Origin: a virus | Length of the DNA stretch: 45,845 nt | Reading direction: 5' to 3' (one strand) | IMG/VR virus record: IMGVR_UViG_3300028388_001884 | Location: 5,024 to 50,868 of that record | In this document: positions 16,619 through 24,696 of the stretch, in pieces | Layout: each line of letters starts with the position of its first letter | Numbering within the stretch: the stretch's first letter is position 1 | The notes under the pieces: generated by a model | The model's input: only the letters and a program-made list of their open reading frames with translations | Database searches by the model: none | Told to the model about the DNA's origin: nothing | Program-made: the position numbers and the translations under genes

Positions 16619-16833
16619 AACAATATAATGATGGTCAAAAATCTGACCAAGGACATCTTGTAAAAGAAGGAATTTGTCCAGTTTGTAATAAAGAAGATTT
16701 AGATTATGGTGTTTTAGAATTGAATGGTAGTATGGCATATTATCCTTGGGATTGCATGTCATGTAATTCTTCAGGACAAGAGTGGTATAATATGAATTTT
16801 TCTGGACAAAATGTTAAAATAGAAAACACATGA
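16615..16833 (+). CDS. Small zinc-ribbon protein
   Basis: 72 residues. CPVC (about 21-24) and CMSC (about 47-50) form a Cys4 zinc-ribbon, with beta-hairpins between (YGVLELNGSMAYYPWDCMSC). Small Cys4 ribbon proteins of this kind are common in phage genomes and may bind nucleic acid or protein. Coupled by ATGA overlaps to both neighbours. Confidence 0.6.
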   Translation: MKQYNDGQKSDQGHLVKEGICPVCNKEDLDYGVLELNGSMAYYPWDCMSCNSSGQEWYNMNFSGQNVKIENT

Positions 16834-17213
16834 AAAAAATATATGTAGCCATACCTTATACAAGGATGGAAGAAAGTAGCTATAAACAAGCTACATTAGC
16901 AACAGCAGTTATAATGGCACAAGGTGGACATAATCCATTTAGTCCTATAACTCATTCACATCCTTTAACTAAAATTGAAGGTGTTAAAATACCAGGTACT
17001 TGGGAGTTTTGGTCTCAAGTAGATTACCAATATATTGATTGGTCAGATGAAGTTTGGGTTTGTATTCCTGAAGAAGGATTAGATAGAATCCCAGCATCTA
17101 CAGGTGTAATGGCTGAAATAACTTATGCTGAAAACAGAAATATACCTGTAAGATTTTTTAGAATAATTGATAACACAGTAGTTTTTGAAAACTACGAAAT
17201 ACCTATTGAATAA
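16830..17213 (+). CDS. DUF1937-type, nucleoside 2-deoxyribosyltransferase-like protein
   Basis: 127 residues. IYVAIPYT at the N-terminus, FSPITHSHPL, EFWSQVDYQYIDWSDEVWV, and STGVMAEITYAENRNIPV follow the pattern of DUF1937, a family with a nucleoside 2-deoxyribosyltransferase-like Rossmann fold. The S-x-G-V-x-A-E-I segment holds the Glu that acts as nucleophile in that superfamily. Position directly before thymidylate synthase supports a role in nucleotide salvage or base exchange. Substrate unknown. Confidence 0.7.
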   Translation: MKKIYVAIPYTRMEESSYKQATLATAVIMAQGGHNPFSPITHSHPLTKIEGVKIPGTWEFWSQVDYQYIDWSDEVWVCIPEEGLDRIPASTGVMAEITYAENRNIPVRFFRIIDNTVVFENYEIPIE

Positions 17214-18170
17214 ATGGCAATAGTAGATAAATCATATCATCAATTGTTGTATGCAATAATGCAACATGGTTATGAATATGAAACAGAAAATAGACCAGGA
17301 ATAGTTTGTAAACAACTATCATCAGTAAATATGGAAATACCACTTTATAAAGAGTTTCCATTGATTACTACTAAACAAATGTTTACAAAAGGTATTGTTG
17401 GTGAATTAATTTGGTTTTTGAGAGGAATGAGTAATATAGAATATCTTAATGATAATGGTATTCATATTTGGGATAAAGATGCTAACACTTTTAGTGATGA
17501 TGGTGAAGTAGGTAGAAATTATGGTGTACAATGGAGACATTGGACAGGTGTTAATATTATTAATCCTGTTAATCATGAACTTGAAACATATAGTTTTGAT
17601 GTATATGAATTTGACCAGATTCTTAATCTTATTATTAATCTTAGAAAACCAAATCCAATCAATAGAAGACATATTGTAACATCTTGGAATCCAGCAGAGT
17701 TGGATGATACAGCTTTACCACCATGTCATTGGAGTTTTGAAATAATAGTAAGACCATTATTAACTTTAGAACAAGATGAAACAGTTAGATATGGTCTTTA
17801 TTTAAAATGGAATCAGAGAAGTGTAGATACTTTCTTAGGATTACCTTTTAATATTGCATCTTATGCTTTGTTAGCACACATAATTGGTTTATTAACTAAT
17901 ATTAAACCATTAGGTCTTATTGGTAATTTAAGTAATGTTCATATATATGAACCTCATTTTGAAGTAGTTGAAGAACAATTCAGTAGAAATCCAGAAGAAT
18001 ATTCTGGTTGTCAATTAGAAATTGCTGAAAATAAATTAGGTCATACTGAAGATTTTAATGATATAGATAGTATCTTTGACAATCTACAAATCTCAGATTT
18101 TAAATTTAATAATTATGAGAGCTATCCAGCTCTGAAAGCTGAGATGTTTGAACAAATTAAAACAAAATAA
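17214..18170 (+). CDS. thyA: Thymidylate synthase ThyA
   Basis: 318 residues. The catalytic cysteine is Cys171 in LPPCHWSFE; the phosphate-binding QRSVDTFLGLPFNIASYALL (201-220) keeps Asn213, the residue that selects dUMP over dCMP, so a dCMP hydroxymethylase is unlikely. Also present are RPGI near the N-terminus, GRNYGVQWRHW and NVHIYEPHF. It methylates dUMP to dTMP using methylene-tetrahydrofolate. It follows the DUF1937 gene without a gap. Confidence 0.95.
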   Translation: MAIVDKSYHQLLYAIMQHGYEYETENRPGIVCKQLSSVNMEIPLYKEFPLITTKQMFTKGIVGELIWFLRGMSNIEYLNDNGIHIWDKDANTFSDDGEVGRNYGVQWRHWTGVNIINPVNHELETYSFDVYEFDQILNLIINLRKPNPINRRHIVTSWNPAELDDTALPPCHWSFEIIVRPLLTLEQDETVRYGLYLKWNQRSVDTFLGLPFNIASYALLAHIIGLLTNIKPLGLIGNLSNVHIYEPHFEVVEEQFSRNPEEYSGCQLEIAENKLGHTEDFNDIDSIFDNLQISDFKFNNYESYPALKAEMFEQIKTK

Positions 18171-18173
18171 ATT

Positions 18174-18533
18174 ATGAAACTAGGAGTGAATCCATTGGGT
18201 AACAGAGTGTTACTTGAACAAATTATGGTGAAGAAAGACACAAAAGTTATTCTTCCAGGTAAACAACAAGATGAAAGTCAATTTGATATTTATTTTAGGG
18301 TTGCAGCATTAGGTGAAAAAGTACCTGAAGATAGTAAACTCAAAGTAGGTGATGTACCTGTACTTGCTAAATATGTTGATTTAGGTACAATGAAAGTTAT
18401 ACATAAGAGTGACAAGAAAGGTATGTATGCCTTGATTGTAGTACATTATGATGAGATTGCTGCTACTGAAGACCCTGATGACAAAAACCAATTTCCAGAA
18501 AATTGGAAGAAAAAACTTGGAATAGAGAGTTGA
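18174..18533 (+). CDS. GroES-like co-chaperonin
   Basis: 119 residues. NPLGNRVLLEQIMVKKDTKVILPGK resembles the PLxDRVLV...GIxLP start of Cpn10 proteins; RVAALGEKVPEDSKLKVGD, then VLAKYVD and YALIVVHYDEIAA, match the G-x-V-x-A-x-G, V-G-D-x-V and DI-L-A parts of the fold. A region between 26 and 40 would be the mobile loop that docks on GroEL. Phage co-chaperonins such as T4 gp31 help host GroEL fold capsid protein. The match is in the order and spacing of motifs, not strong identity. Confidence 0.6.
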   Translation: MKLGVNPLGNRVLLEQIMVKKDTKVILPGKQQDESQFDIYFRVAALGEKVPEDSKLKVGDVPVLAKYVDLGTMKVIHKSDKKGMYALIVVHYDEIAATEDPDDKNQFPENWKKKLGIES

Positions 18534-18555
18534 TATTTTTATCTTTGGAGAACAT

Positions 18556-18590
18556 AAAAAACTGGTAAATTATATCAGTTTTTTGTGTCT
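18556..18590 (+). terminator. Intrinsic terminator after the co-chaperonin gene
   Basis: AAAAAACTG and CAGTTTTTT form a 9-bp stem (18,556-18,564 and 18,576-18,584) with an 11-base loop and U-rich 3' side. The stem has few GC pairs, so strength is moderate. It lies 23 bases after the stop of the GroES-like gene. Confidence 0.65.
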
Positions 18591-18610
18591 TCACTAAATA
18601 ATACAGAAGT

Positions 18611-18763
18611 ATGAAAGTAGTTATATGTATAGTTTTTTTAATAATTATTGAACTTGTATTTTTTCCAAGAGCAGATATTACTGATGAAGATGAAATTCTT
18701 CTTTGGTACACACCTTTGTTTTCTAAAAAGAGAAAATACATAAAACTATATCCATTATTATGA
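18611..18763 (+). CDS. Small membrane or secreted peptide
   Basis: 50 residues. Residues 2-19 are very hydrophobic (KVVICIVFLIIIELVFFP), then comes an acidic and a basic part. It is the first frame after the terminator, begins after an A/T-rich leader, and its stop overlaps the ribonucleotide reductase start as ATGA (18,760-18,763), supporting that it is real. Function unknown. Confidence 0.5.
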   Translation: MKVVICIVFLIIIELVFFPRADITDEDEILLWYTPLFSKKRKYIKLYPLL

Positions 18764-20772
18764 ATGAAAAATTATTAGAGTATTTTAATAATGATGAATT
18801 AGCTGCTAGTGTGTGGCTAAATAAATATGCTGATGAAGGTGAAATAACACCTGATGATATGCATAGAAGATTGGCAAAAGAATTTGCTAAAGTAGAAGAA
18901 AACTATCAAATTGATGAGAAAAAAGATTATGAAGATGCATCTTTTGATTTAGATAACTTATCTAAATATTGTTTAGAAAGAGAAAACCTAACAGAAGAAA
19001 CAATTTATAGTCTTTTTAAAGATTTTAAATACATAGTGCCACAAGGTTCTATTATGAGTCAATTAGGAACTAAATCAATAGGTTCATTATCTAATTGTTT
19101 TGTTATAGGACAACCACATGATTCTTATGGTGGTATATTCCAGAAAGATGAAGAGATGGCACAACTTGAAAAAAGAAGAGGTGGTGTTGGATTGGATATT
19201 TCTACATTAAGACCTGAAGGAGTAGCAACTACAAATGCTGCTAAATCTTCTACAGGTGCAATTTCATTTATGCATAGGTTTAGTAATACTACTAATGAAG
19301 TAGCACAGAATGGTAGAAGAGGTGCTTTGATGCTTTCAATTGATATTAACCATCCAGATGTATTGGAATTTATTAAAATCAAAAGAGACCTTACTAAAGT
19401 GACTGGAGCAAATATTTCTATTAAACTTAATGATGAGTTTATGAAAGCTGTGGAAAATGATGAAAGATATATTTTAAGATTTCCATGTAATTTAAATGAA
19501 ACTTTAGATTGGTGGAATGAATTAGAAGAAATGAAAAATGATGATGATGTTCCATTAAATGAATTACATCCTGTAAAAAGCAGAGAAGAAATTGATGATG
19601 AAATTTTACATGGTTACACTAAAGTTATTAAAGCAAAAGAATATTGGGATGAGATTATTAAATCTGCTCATGGTGTAGCTGAACCAGGATTAATGTTCTG
19701 GGATAACATGGTTAATTATTCTCCTGATGGTGTATATGACCAATTTAGACAAGTGACAACAAATCCTTGTTCTGAAATTGCTATGCAACCTTATGATGCT
19801 TGTAGATTAATTGCAGTTAATTTATATTCATTTGTAAAGAATCCATTTACATCTGAAGCCGAGTTTGATTTTGATGAATTTTACAAAGTCAATTATGAAG
19901 CTATGAGATTATCTGATGATTTGATTGATTTAGAAATGAATCATATTCAAAAGATATTAGATAAAATTGATGCAGACCCTGAACCTGAAGAAGTTAAAGC
20001 AACAGAAAGAGCTTTATGGCAAAAAGTATTTGATGTTGCTAAAAGTTCAAGAAGAACTGGATTAGGATTTACAGCTCTTGGTGATACATTAGCTGCATTA
20101 GGACTTAAATATGATGAAGATAATGCATTAAACATGATTGAAAATATCATGGATAATAAAATAGCTTCTGAATTGGATTGTACTATTGATTTAGCTATTC
20201 TTAGAGGTACATTTGATGGTTGGAGTAGAGCAATTGAATTACATAAAAATCATAATATTACAGTAGATGGTGAAAATTTACCTTTTATTGGAGAAAATGA
20301 TTTTTATAAATTTATTGTAAAACAATATCCAGACCAAGCTGATAGAATGGCTAAATATGGAAGAAGAAATGTTTCATGGTCAACAGTAGCACCAACTGGC
20401 ACAGTTAGTCTTATGACTCAAACTACTAGTGGTATTGAACCTTTATTTCAACCTTTTTATATGAGAAGAAAAAAAGTTAATCCTAATGATAAAGATGTTA
20501 GAGTTGATTTTGTTGATGAAGTTGGATTATCATGGCAGGAATTTCCTGTATTACATCCTAAATTTAAACAATGGTGTATTATTAATCATCCTCATTATGG
20601 TGATGTAGAAAGTCCTAATTATGGTAAAGTTGATATTGATTTTGAGAATATTCCAAAAGATGTATTACAAGAAATGTTTGAAGAATCTCCTTGGTTTGGT
20701 AGTACAGCTAATGATATTGATTGGGTAAAGAAGGATTTACTCAACATGATGCACCTAAAAGACCAAAGGTAA
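18760..20772 (+). CDS. nrdJ: Ribonucleotide reductase, class II (NrdJ-like), main part
   Basis: 670 residues. SLSNCFVIG (Cys113), NPCSEIAMQPYDACRL (Cys337 and Cys348) supply the redox pair and the thiyl-radical cysteine; the radical/substrate loops include RRGGVGLDIS, GRRGALML and APTGTVSLMTQTTSGIEPLF. The order and the C-terminal zinc ribbon in the next entry fit the adenosylcobalamin-dependent class II, which needs no NrdB subunit. After GSTANDIDWVKK the frame leaves the family pattern and stops after LLNMMHLKDQR. The usual next 50-60 residues (HSIS..NLP and GC.G.T.YRDGSR) are missing, and the family sequence resumes in another frame. Confidence 0.85.
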   Translation: MNEKLLEYFNNDELAASVWLNKYADEGEITPDDMHRRLAKEFAKVEENYQIDEKKDYEDASFDLDNLSKYCLERENLTEETIYSLFKDFKYIVPQGSIMSQLGTKSIGSLSNCFVIGQPHDSYGGIFQKDEEMAQLEKRRGGVGLDISTLRPEGVATTNAAKSSTGAISFMHRFSNTTNEVAQNGRRGALMLSIDINHPDVLEFIKIKRDLTKVTGANISIKLNDEFMKAVENDERYILRFPCNLNETLDWWNELEEMKNDDDVPLNELHPVKSREEIDDEILHGYTKVIKAKEYWDEIIKSAHGVAEPGLMFWDNMVNYSPDGVYDQFRQVTTNPCSEIAMQPYDACRLIAVNLYSFVKNPFTSEAEFDFDEFYKVNYEAMRLSDDLIDLEMNHIQKILDKIDADPEPEEVKATERALWQKVFDVAKSSRRTGLGFTALGDTLAALGLKYDEDNALNMIENIMDNKIASELDCTIDLAILRGTFDGWSRAIELHKNHNITVDGENLPFIGENDFYKFIVKQYPDQADRMAKYGRRNVSWSTVAPTGTVSLMTQTTSGIEPLFQPFYMRRKKVNPNDKDVRVDFVDEVGLSWQEFPVLHPKFKQWCIINHPHYGDVESPNYGKVDIDFENIPKDVLQEMFEESPWFGSTANDIDWVKKDLLNMMHLKDQR

Positions 20773-21248
20773 TGCCTTGTGAAGTACATCAAAGTACATC
20801 AAAAGGAACACCTTATCTTGTGATAGTTGGATTAATGGATGGTAAACCTTATGAAATATTCTGTACAAAAAACATATTTTATTTACCACAAGGTATTATT
20901 GCTGGTACTCTTACTAAAGTTAAAAGAGGAAAATATGATTTAGATATGCCTGATGTTCTTGATATTGAAGATATTACAGGACAAATGAGTGATGAGCAAG
21001 AAGCAATAACAAGATTAGCAAGTACTAGTCTTAGACATGGTGCTGAAATTCAATTTGTAGTAGAACAACTTCAAAAGACTCCAGGTGATATGTTTAGTTT
21101 TAGTAAGTCTGTAGCAAGAGTTTTGAAAAAATATATACCAGATGGTGTTAAATCTACAGTCACATGTAATGATTGTGGTTCTGATAATGTAATTTTTGAA
21201 GAAGGCTGTTATAAATGCAGAGATTGTGGAAGTTCTAAATGCGGTTAA
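20721..21248 (+). pseudogene. nrdJ: C-terminal part of the class II ribonucleotide reductase, out of frame
   Basis: This frame overlaps the end of the previous gene and reads GKEGFTQHDAPKRPKVMPCEV, then LVIVGLMDGKPYEIFC, which is the domain after the YRDGSR segment of NrdJ. It ends in the family's zinc ribbon, CNDCGSDNVIFEEGC, YKCRDCGSSKCG. The only nearby starts are a TTG at 20,721 and an ATG at 20,772, so independent translation is doubtful. The two reductase parts are probably one gene from which about 150-180 bases and the reading frame were lost at the GGTAAAGAAGGA at 20,723-20,734. Confidence 0.7.
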
Positions 21249-21288
21249 TAACTACACCTCTATGGGTATAAATAAACAATATACATAT

Positions 21289-21316
21289 ATGGGTACACCT
21301 GATTGGGTGTACTCAT
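21289..21316 (+). promoter_or_regulatory. 11-bp hairpin in the leader of the next gene
   Basis: ATGGGTACACC and GGTGTACTCAT pair over 11 bases (one G-T pair) around the loop TGATTG. No T run follows, so it is not a classic terminator. It lies between the reductase fragment and the small gene at 21,332 and could be a structured leader, an mRNA processing site or a protein-binding site. The remaining bases of this 83-base gap show nothing else I can name. Confidence 0.4.
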
Positions 21317-21331
21317 TATATATCGAAAATA

Positions 21332-21529
21332 ATGAAGAAGACAATAAATGTGATTAGTACTGTATCAGATATTTGTGATACTATTATGGTAGATATGCCA
21401 CAAGATAGGTTTCCAAATGGATTAATACAAGAAGTCAATGGAGATATTCGATATACTAAAGAAGCACAAGAAGTTTTTAATGAACTATATAAAACATATT
21501 ATTCAATAATAGAAGATAACGAAGTATGA
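21332..21529 (+). CDS. Small hypothetical protein
   Basis: 65 residues, not recognised. It overlaps the dUTPase start by ATGA (21,526-21,529). The sequence (CDTIMVDMPQDRFPNG, then a helical end) shows no motif. Position before dut suggests it belongs to the same transcript. Confidence 0.5.
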   Translation: MKKTINVISTVSDICDTIMVDMPQDRFPNGLIQEVNGDIRYTKEAQEVFNELYKTYYSIIEDNEV

Positions 21530-22044
21530 AAATAAATAATGTGAAGGTTATATTGGAAGAAAACGTAGAAGTTCCAGTATATGCAACAGAGCAATCTGTA
21601 GGGTTTGATTTGAGAGCAAATAAAATTCTCAAAGTATTTAAAGGTGACACAGAAGTAGAAGGTGAAAAGCTAGAAAAAGTAAGAGATGGATTTCTTAAAA
21701 GAGGATACATTAAACTTAGAGCTTTTGAAAGAGTTCTGTTTGGCACAGGTCTTAAAGTAGAATTACCAGAAGGTACAGAACTACAAATCAGACCTAGAAG
21801 TGGTATGACTTTAAAACAAGGTGTTACTGTATTGAACTCACCAGGAACTATTGACCCTGATTATAGAGGTGAGATAGGTATTATTGCTTACAATAGTACA
21901 CCTTTTTTAAGTACTATCAATCTAAATGACAGAATTGCACAAGGAGTTTTAAAGGAATATTTAAAAGCTGAATTTGTAGAAGAAGTAGTTTTATCTGAAT
22001 CAGATAGAGGTGCAGGTGGATATGGCTCAACAGGTAAAGAATAA
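21526..22044 (+). CDS. dut: dUTPase (trimeric Dut)
   Basis: 172 residues. All five trimeric dUTPase motifs are present: SVGFDLRA (24-31), RPRSGM (89-94), GTIDPDYRGEIGI (107-119, catalytic Asp110), NDRIAQ (134-139) and the C-terminal RGAGGYGSTG (161-170). An insertion of about 20 charged residues lies between motifs 1 and 2 (GDTEVEGEKLEKVRDGF). The enzyme turns dUTP into dUMP, the substrate of the ThyA encoded at 17,214, and lowers uracil incorporation. Confidence 0.95.
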   Translation: MKINNVKVILEENVEVPVYATEQSVGFDLRANKILKVFKGDTEVEGEKLEKVRDGFLKRGYIKLRAFERVLFGTGLKVELPEGTELQIRPRSGMTLKQGVTVLNSPGTIDPDYRGEIGIIAYNSTPFLSTINLNDRIAQGVLKEYLKAEFVEEVVLSESDRGAGGYGSTGKE

Positions 22045-22049
22045 ATATT

Positions 22050-22610
22050 ATGTTTGAAAAAGAACGTAGATGGGCAGATTTTAATGGTAACAGGTTTGAT
22101 GGAAGAATTGATTTTAAAGTTAGTCAAGACATGTTAAAACATGCTTTTGAATTACAAAATGAAGAAATTGGTGTATATGAAGACCAATTATCTGAAGGGT
22201 TTCAAGTAGAACTAAAAAGATTCTTTTCTCAAGGTCAGAGAAGAAAATTTAGAAGTACTATACTTGCAAGAGTATTGGTTGAAACAGCTATTGAAACTGG
22301 TAAGTTTATTAATTATGTTGACCATCATAGTATTTTTGATGATGAGACAAGTAGTAAAAGACATATTAGAGAATTAATTAAGAAGTATCTTGATGATTTG
22401 AAATATAAACATAATGTTGATTTCTTTGTTAATATAGATAATTATAATGGAATCAAAATAAGTATTGACCCTAGAAGTATTGAAAGATATAAAAGGACAA
22501 GACTTGAAGAAAATCCTATTAAATTATTTAGAAGAGAAGATGTAACAATTTTAGACCATAATGTTTTATTAGACAGACAAAGACAGTTAAAATTAATGAT
22601 TTTATTATAA
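22050..22610 (+). CDS. Hypothetical protein
   Basis: 186 residues, not recognised. Highly charged: a helical middle (FFSQGQRRKFRSTILARVLVETAIE) and SSKRHIRELIKKYLDDLKY. No cysteines or catalytic motif. The next gene starts on its stop codon region (22,610), indicating coupling. Possibly nucleic-acid-binding from its basic surface (inference). Confidence 0.6.
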   Translation: MFEKERRWADFNGNRFDGRIDFKVSQDMLKHAFELQNEEIGVYEDQLSEGFQVELKRFFSQGQRRKFRSTILARVLVETAIETGKFINYVDHHSIFDDETSSKRHIRELIKKYLDDLKYKHNVDFFVNIDNYNGIKISIDPRSIERYKRTRLEENPIKLFRREDVTILDHNVLLDRQRQLKLMILL

Positions 22611-22840
22611 TGTCAAGAAGAAAGGAAATGCATCTCAAAAGAGAAGCAAGAAGGAATGCTAAAAAGTATCCTACAGGATATAATCATGAACAAAGAGATT
22701 TGAATTTAATGTCATTAGTTTTTTTTAAATTTGTAAGACATCCTAAAGTTGATGAGAATGGACAGATTATCAGACCATCAGCTAAAGAGATGATTGAGCT
22801 TTTAAGAGAATTTAATGAACAAATACCTTTAGATTTATGA
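22610..22840 (+). CDS. Small basic hypothetical protein
   Basis: 76 residues. The first 25 residues are strongly basic (SRRKEMHLKREARRNAKKYP), the rest is helical. It overlaps the next gene by ATGA (22,837-22,840). It may bind nucleic acid; no family recognised. Confidence 0.5.
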   Translation: MSRRKEMHLKREARRNAKKYPTGYNHEQRDLNLMSLVFFKFVRHPKVDENGQIIRPSAKEMIELLREFNEQIPLDL

Positions 22841-23499
22841 AAACTTTTTTGCCCTTTATATTACTACTTACCTATTTTTCTTATGGACAAATTCAAAATC
22901 CCCCTTATATATCCTGTGGAGATGACATACAACCATTTACAATTGAAAATCATGATGAATTGATTTTTAATCCTAATGGTAGATTGTTATTAATGTTCCC
23001 AGGAAGTGAGCTACACATCTGGAATAGACTTGGAACAGAGAATATTCCAGATGGAGCTTTCATATTTGCGGAAACAGGTAATGTTGAACTTGATACCATA
23101 TCAGCTAAAATAATATTCCATAATTGTGATAGTTATTTTAATGCTGGTGAATGGACTAATCCTGATACAGGAGAAGTTGTTACAGGTGAAATACATTTTG
23201 ACCAAGGATTTGGAACACCAGGAGACTTAAACATAGCAACAGGTAGTATAGAAGTATTATTTAAATGTGAAACTTTATCAAATGATGAAGTTGTATATGA
23301 AGATTTTACTGATAAAGAACTGTATAAGTATGATTCTAGGATATATAATATCAAAGGACAACTTTTACATAAAGGAAAGTTTGGTAATGTATTCTACAAT
23401 GATAGAATAGCCAATCACCTAAGACAACAAATAATATTTGTTCAGATAATAGTAAATGGACAAGTAGTAGCAATAAGAAAAAGAATTTATAATTATTAA
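22837..23499 (+). CDS. Secreted protein with T9SS-sorting-like C-terminus
   Basis: 220 residues. An N-terminal signal peptide (residues 2-17, FLPFILLLTYFSYG, cut before QIQ) is typical of Flavobacteriia. The middle is beta-rich. The last 60 residues (YDSRIYNIKGQLLHKGKFGN, then IIFVQIIVNGQVVAIRKRIYNY) resemble the C-terminal domain of type IX secretion substrates: V-x-I-Y-N-x-x-G-Q-L-x ... V-x-V-x-x-x-G-x-x-x-x-x-K. The phage may export this protein to the host surface through host machinery, for example for superinfection exclusion or adhesion (inference). Known as a sorting domain only by pattern. Confidence 0.6.
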   Translation: MKTFLPFILLLTYFSYGQIQNPPYISCGDDIQPFTIENHDELIFNPNGRLLLMFPGSELHIWNRLGTENIPDGAFIFAETGNVELDTISAKIIFHNCDSYFNAGEWTNPDTGEVVTGEIHFDQGFGTPGDLNIATGSIEVLFKCETLSNDEVVYEDFTDKELYKYDSRIYNIKGQLLHKGKFGNVFYNDRIANHLRQQIIFVQIIVNGQVVAIRKRIYNY

Positions 23500-23513
23500 A
23501 AGAAGAAAAAAGT

Positions 23514-23951
23514 ATGAGAGTATATGATGTAATGGGAAGGTTAGTTGGTAGAATATCTAACTGGATGAAAAGATTAGGATGGAAAAACATTGCAAGTATA
23601 AGATTAGGATTATTTGATGAAATAATTATTGGAATGAAAGAAGGACCAGATGCAATGATTAAATTTTTAGAACCTGGTCAAGCATGTGTAGTATGGTCTG
23701 TAGAAGATTTTGAAAGTCAGGCTAAAAATAGATGGGAAAATTTTACTACAGATACAGTAGTAAATGGTAAAGTAGCATGGAAAGCTAGTCATCCTAATGC
23801 TACAAAAATGGAAGATGTATATGACCCAGAAAAATTTGAATATGCATTACATTCAATGGTAGAAAGACATGATGCTGAGTATGGTATAACATGGGATACT
23901 GTTGACATCTATTTAGATGACCATTGTATGAAAGAATCTAAAAACGATTAA
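23514..23951 (+). CDS. Hypothetical phage protein
   Basis: 145 residues. VVWSVEDFESQAKNRWENF, YDPEKFEYALHSMVERHDAEYGITWDTVDIYLDDHC are typical of a small, widespread phage protein family without known role, ending in a helical ERHDA.YGITWDT segment. The first ten residues (RVYDVMGRLV) look like a piece of a type IX sorting domain; a later ATG within it is possible. Function unknown. Confidence 0.6.
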   Translation: MRVYDVMGRLVGRISNWMKRLGWKNIASIRLGLFDEIIIGMKEGPDAMIKFLEPGQACVVWSVEDFESQAKNRWENFTTDTVVNGKVAWKASHPNATKMEDVYDPEKFEYALHSMVERHDAEYGITWDTVDIYLDDHCMKESKND

Positions 23952-23954
23952 ATT

Positions 23955-24695
23955 ATGACAAAGCAACAATTATACATCATATTGGCAGTAGCAATTGGTG
24001 TAATCATTTGGTTATCAACTCAAGTGATAAACAAAAACTCTGAAATAGCAGAGCTTGAAGGATTAAATGAAGCAGCAGCTTCTGAATTACAGACTTGGAA
24101 AGACAAGGATGGATACAATAGAGGTAGAATTGCTGTTTTGGAAACTGAATCAGCAAAGACATTCTTACAATTTAAAACCTCAGATTCATTGATTAAAGAA
24201 TTACAATCTGAAGTTAAGAGAATGGAGAAGAAAATTAGTAAACAAGGTTCTGTAACTATCATTAAAACAGAGACTAAAGTAGATACAGTTTATAAGAGTG
24301 GTAAACAATTTAAGAAGTTATTTAATTCTTGGATTACTGATACCATTACTAATAAATGGGTTGATACTAAGTTTGGTTTTAAACTTGATTCATTACCTAA
24401 TGGTTTATTTAAAATTGATAGTACATTATATAAACTTAGTTTGAAGAATCAATATTCATTAACAATTGGTAGAGAGAAAACAGGATTTTTAGGTTTAGGT
24501 AAATCAAAACCTTTTGCTGATGTAAAGAATTACAATCCATATACATCTACTAAAGCATTAAGAACATATCAAGTAGCACTACCCCCCCCTAAGAGGTTTG
24601 GAGTTGGTCCTGTCTTTGCTTATGGTCTTGGACCAAATGGACAATTTGGATGGTTTGTAGGTGTAGGTGGTACATGGACATTAATAAGATTTTGA
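23955..24695 (+). CDS. Membrane-anchored coiled-coil protein with outer-membrane-like C-terminus (spanin candidate)
   Basis: 246 residues. Residues 6-27 are one membrane helix (LYIILAVAIGVIIWLSTQVI), then a coiled coil to about 105 (NKNSEIAELEGL, LIKELQSEVKRMEKKIS). The C-terminal 40 residues are Gly/aromatic-rich and end in a terminal Phe (RFGVGPVFAYGLG, FGWFVGVGGTWTLIRF), as in outer-membrane strands. An inner-membrane anchor joined by a periplasmic coil to an outer-membrane-like end is what a single-chain spanin would need for the last step of lysis. Assignment is structural inference. Confidence 0.5.
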   Translation: MTKQQLYIILAVAIGVIIWLSTQVINKNSEIAELEGLNEAAASELQTWKDKDGYNRGRIAVLETESAKTFLQFKTSDSLIKELQSEVKRMEKKISKQGSVTIIKTETKVDTVYKSGKQFKKLFNSWITDTITNKWVDTKFGFKLDSLPNGLFKIDSTLYKLSLKNQYSLTIGREKTGFLGLGKSKPFADVKNYNPYTSTKALRTYQVALPPPKRFGVGPVFAYGLGPNGQFGWFVGVGGTWTLIRF

Positions 24696-24696
24696 T

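Noticed and set aside
17214-18170. dCMP hydroxymethylase instead of thymidylate synthase
   Set aside because: The residue that selects the pyrimidine is Asn (PFNIASY), as in thymidylate synthases, not Asp.
21262-21354. A 31-codon frame in the leader before 21,332 (starting MGINKQYTYMG)
   Set aside because: It overlaps the hairpin and the next gene in another frame and has no protein-like pattern.
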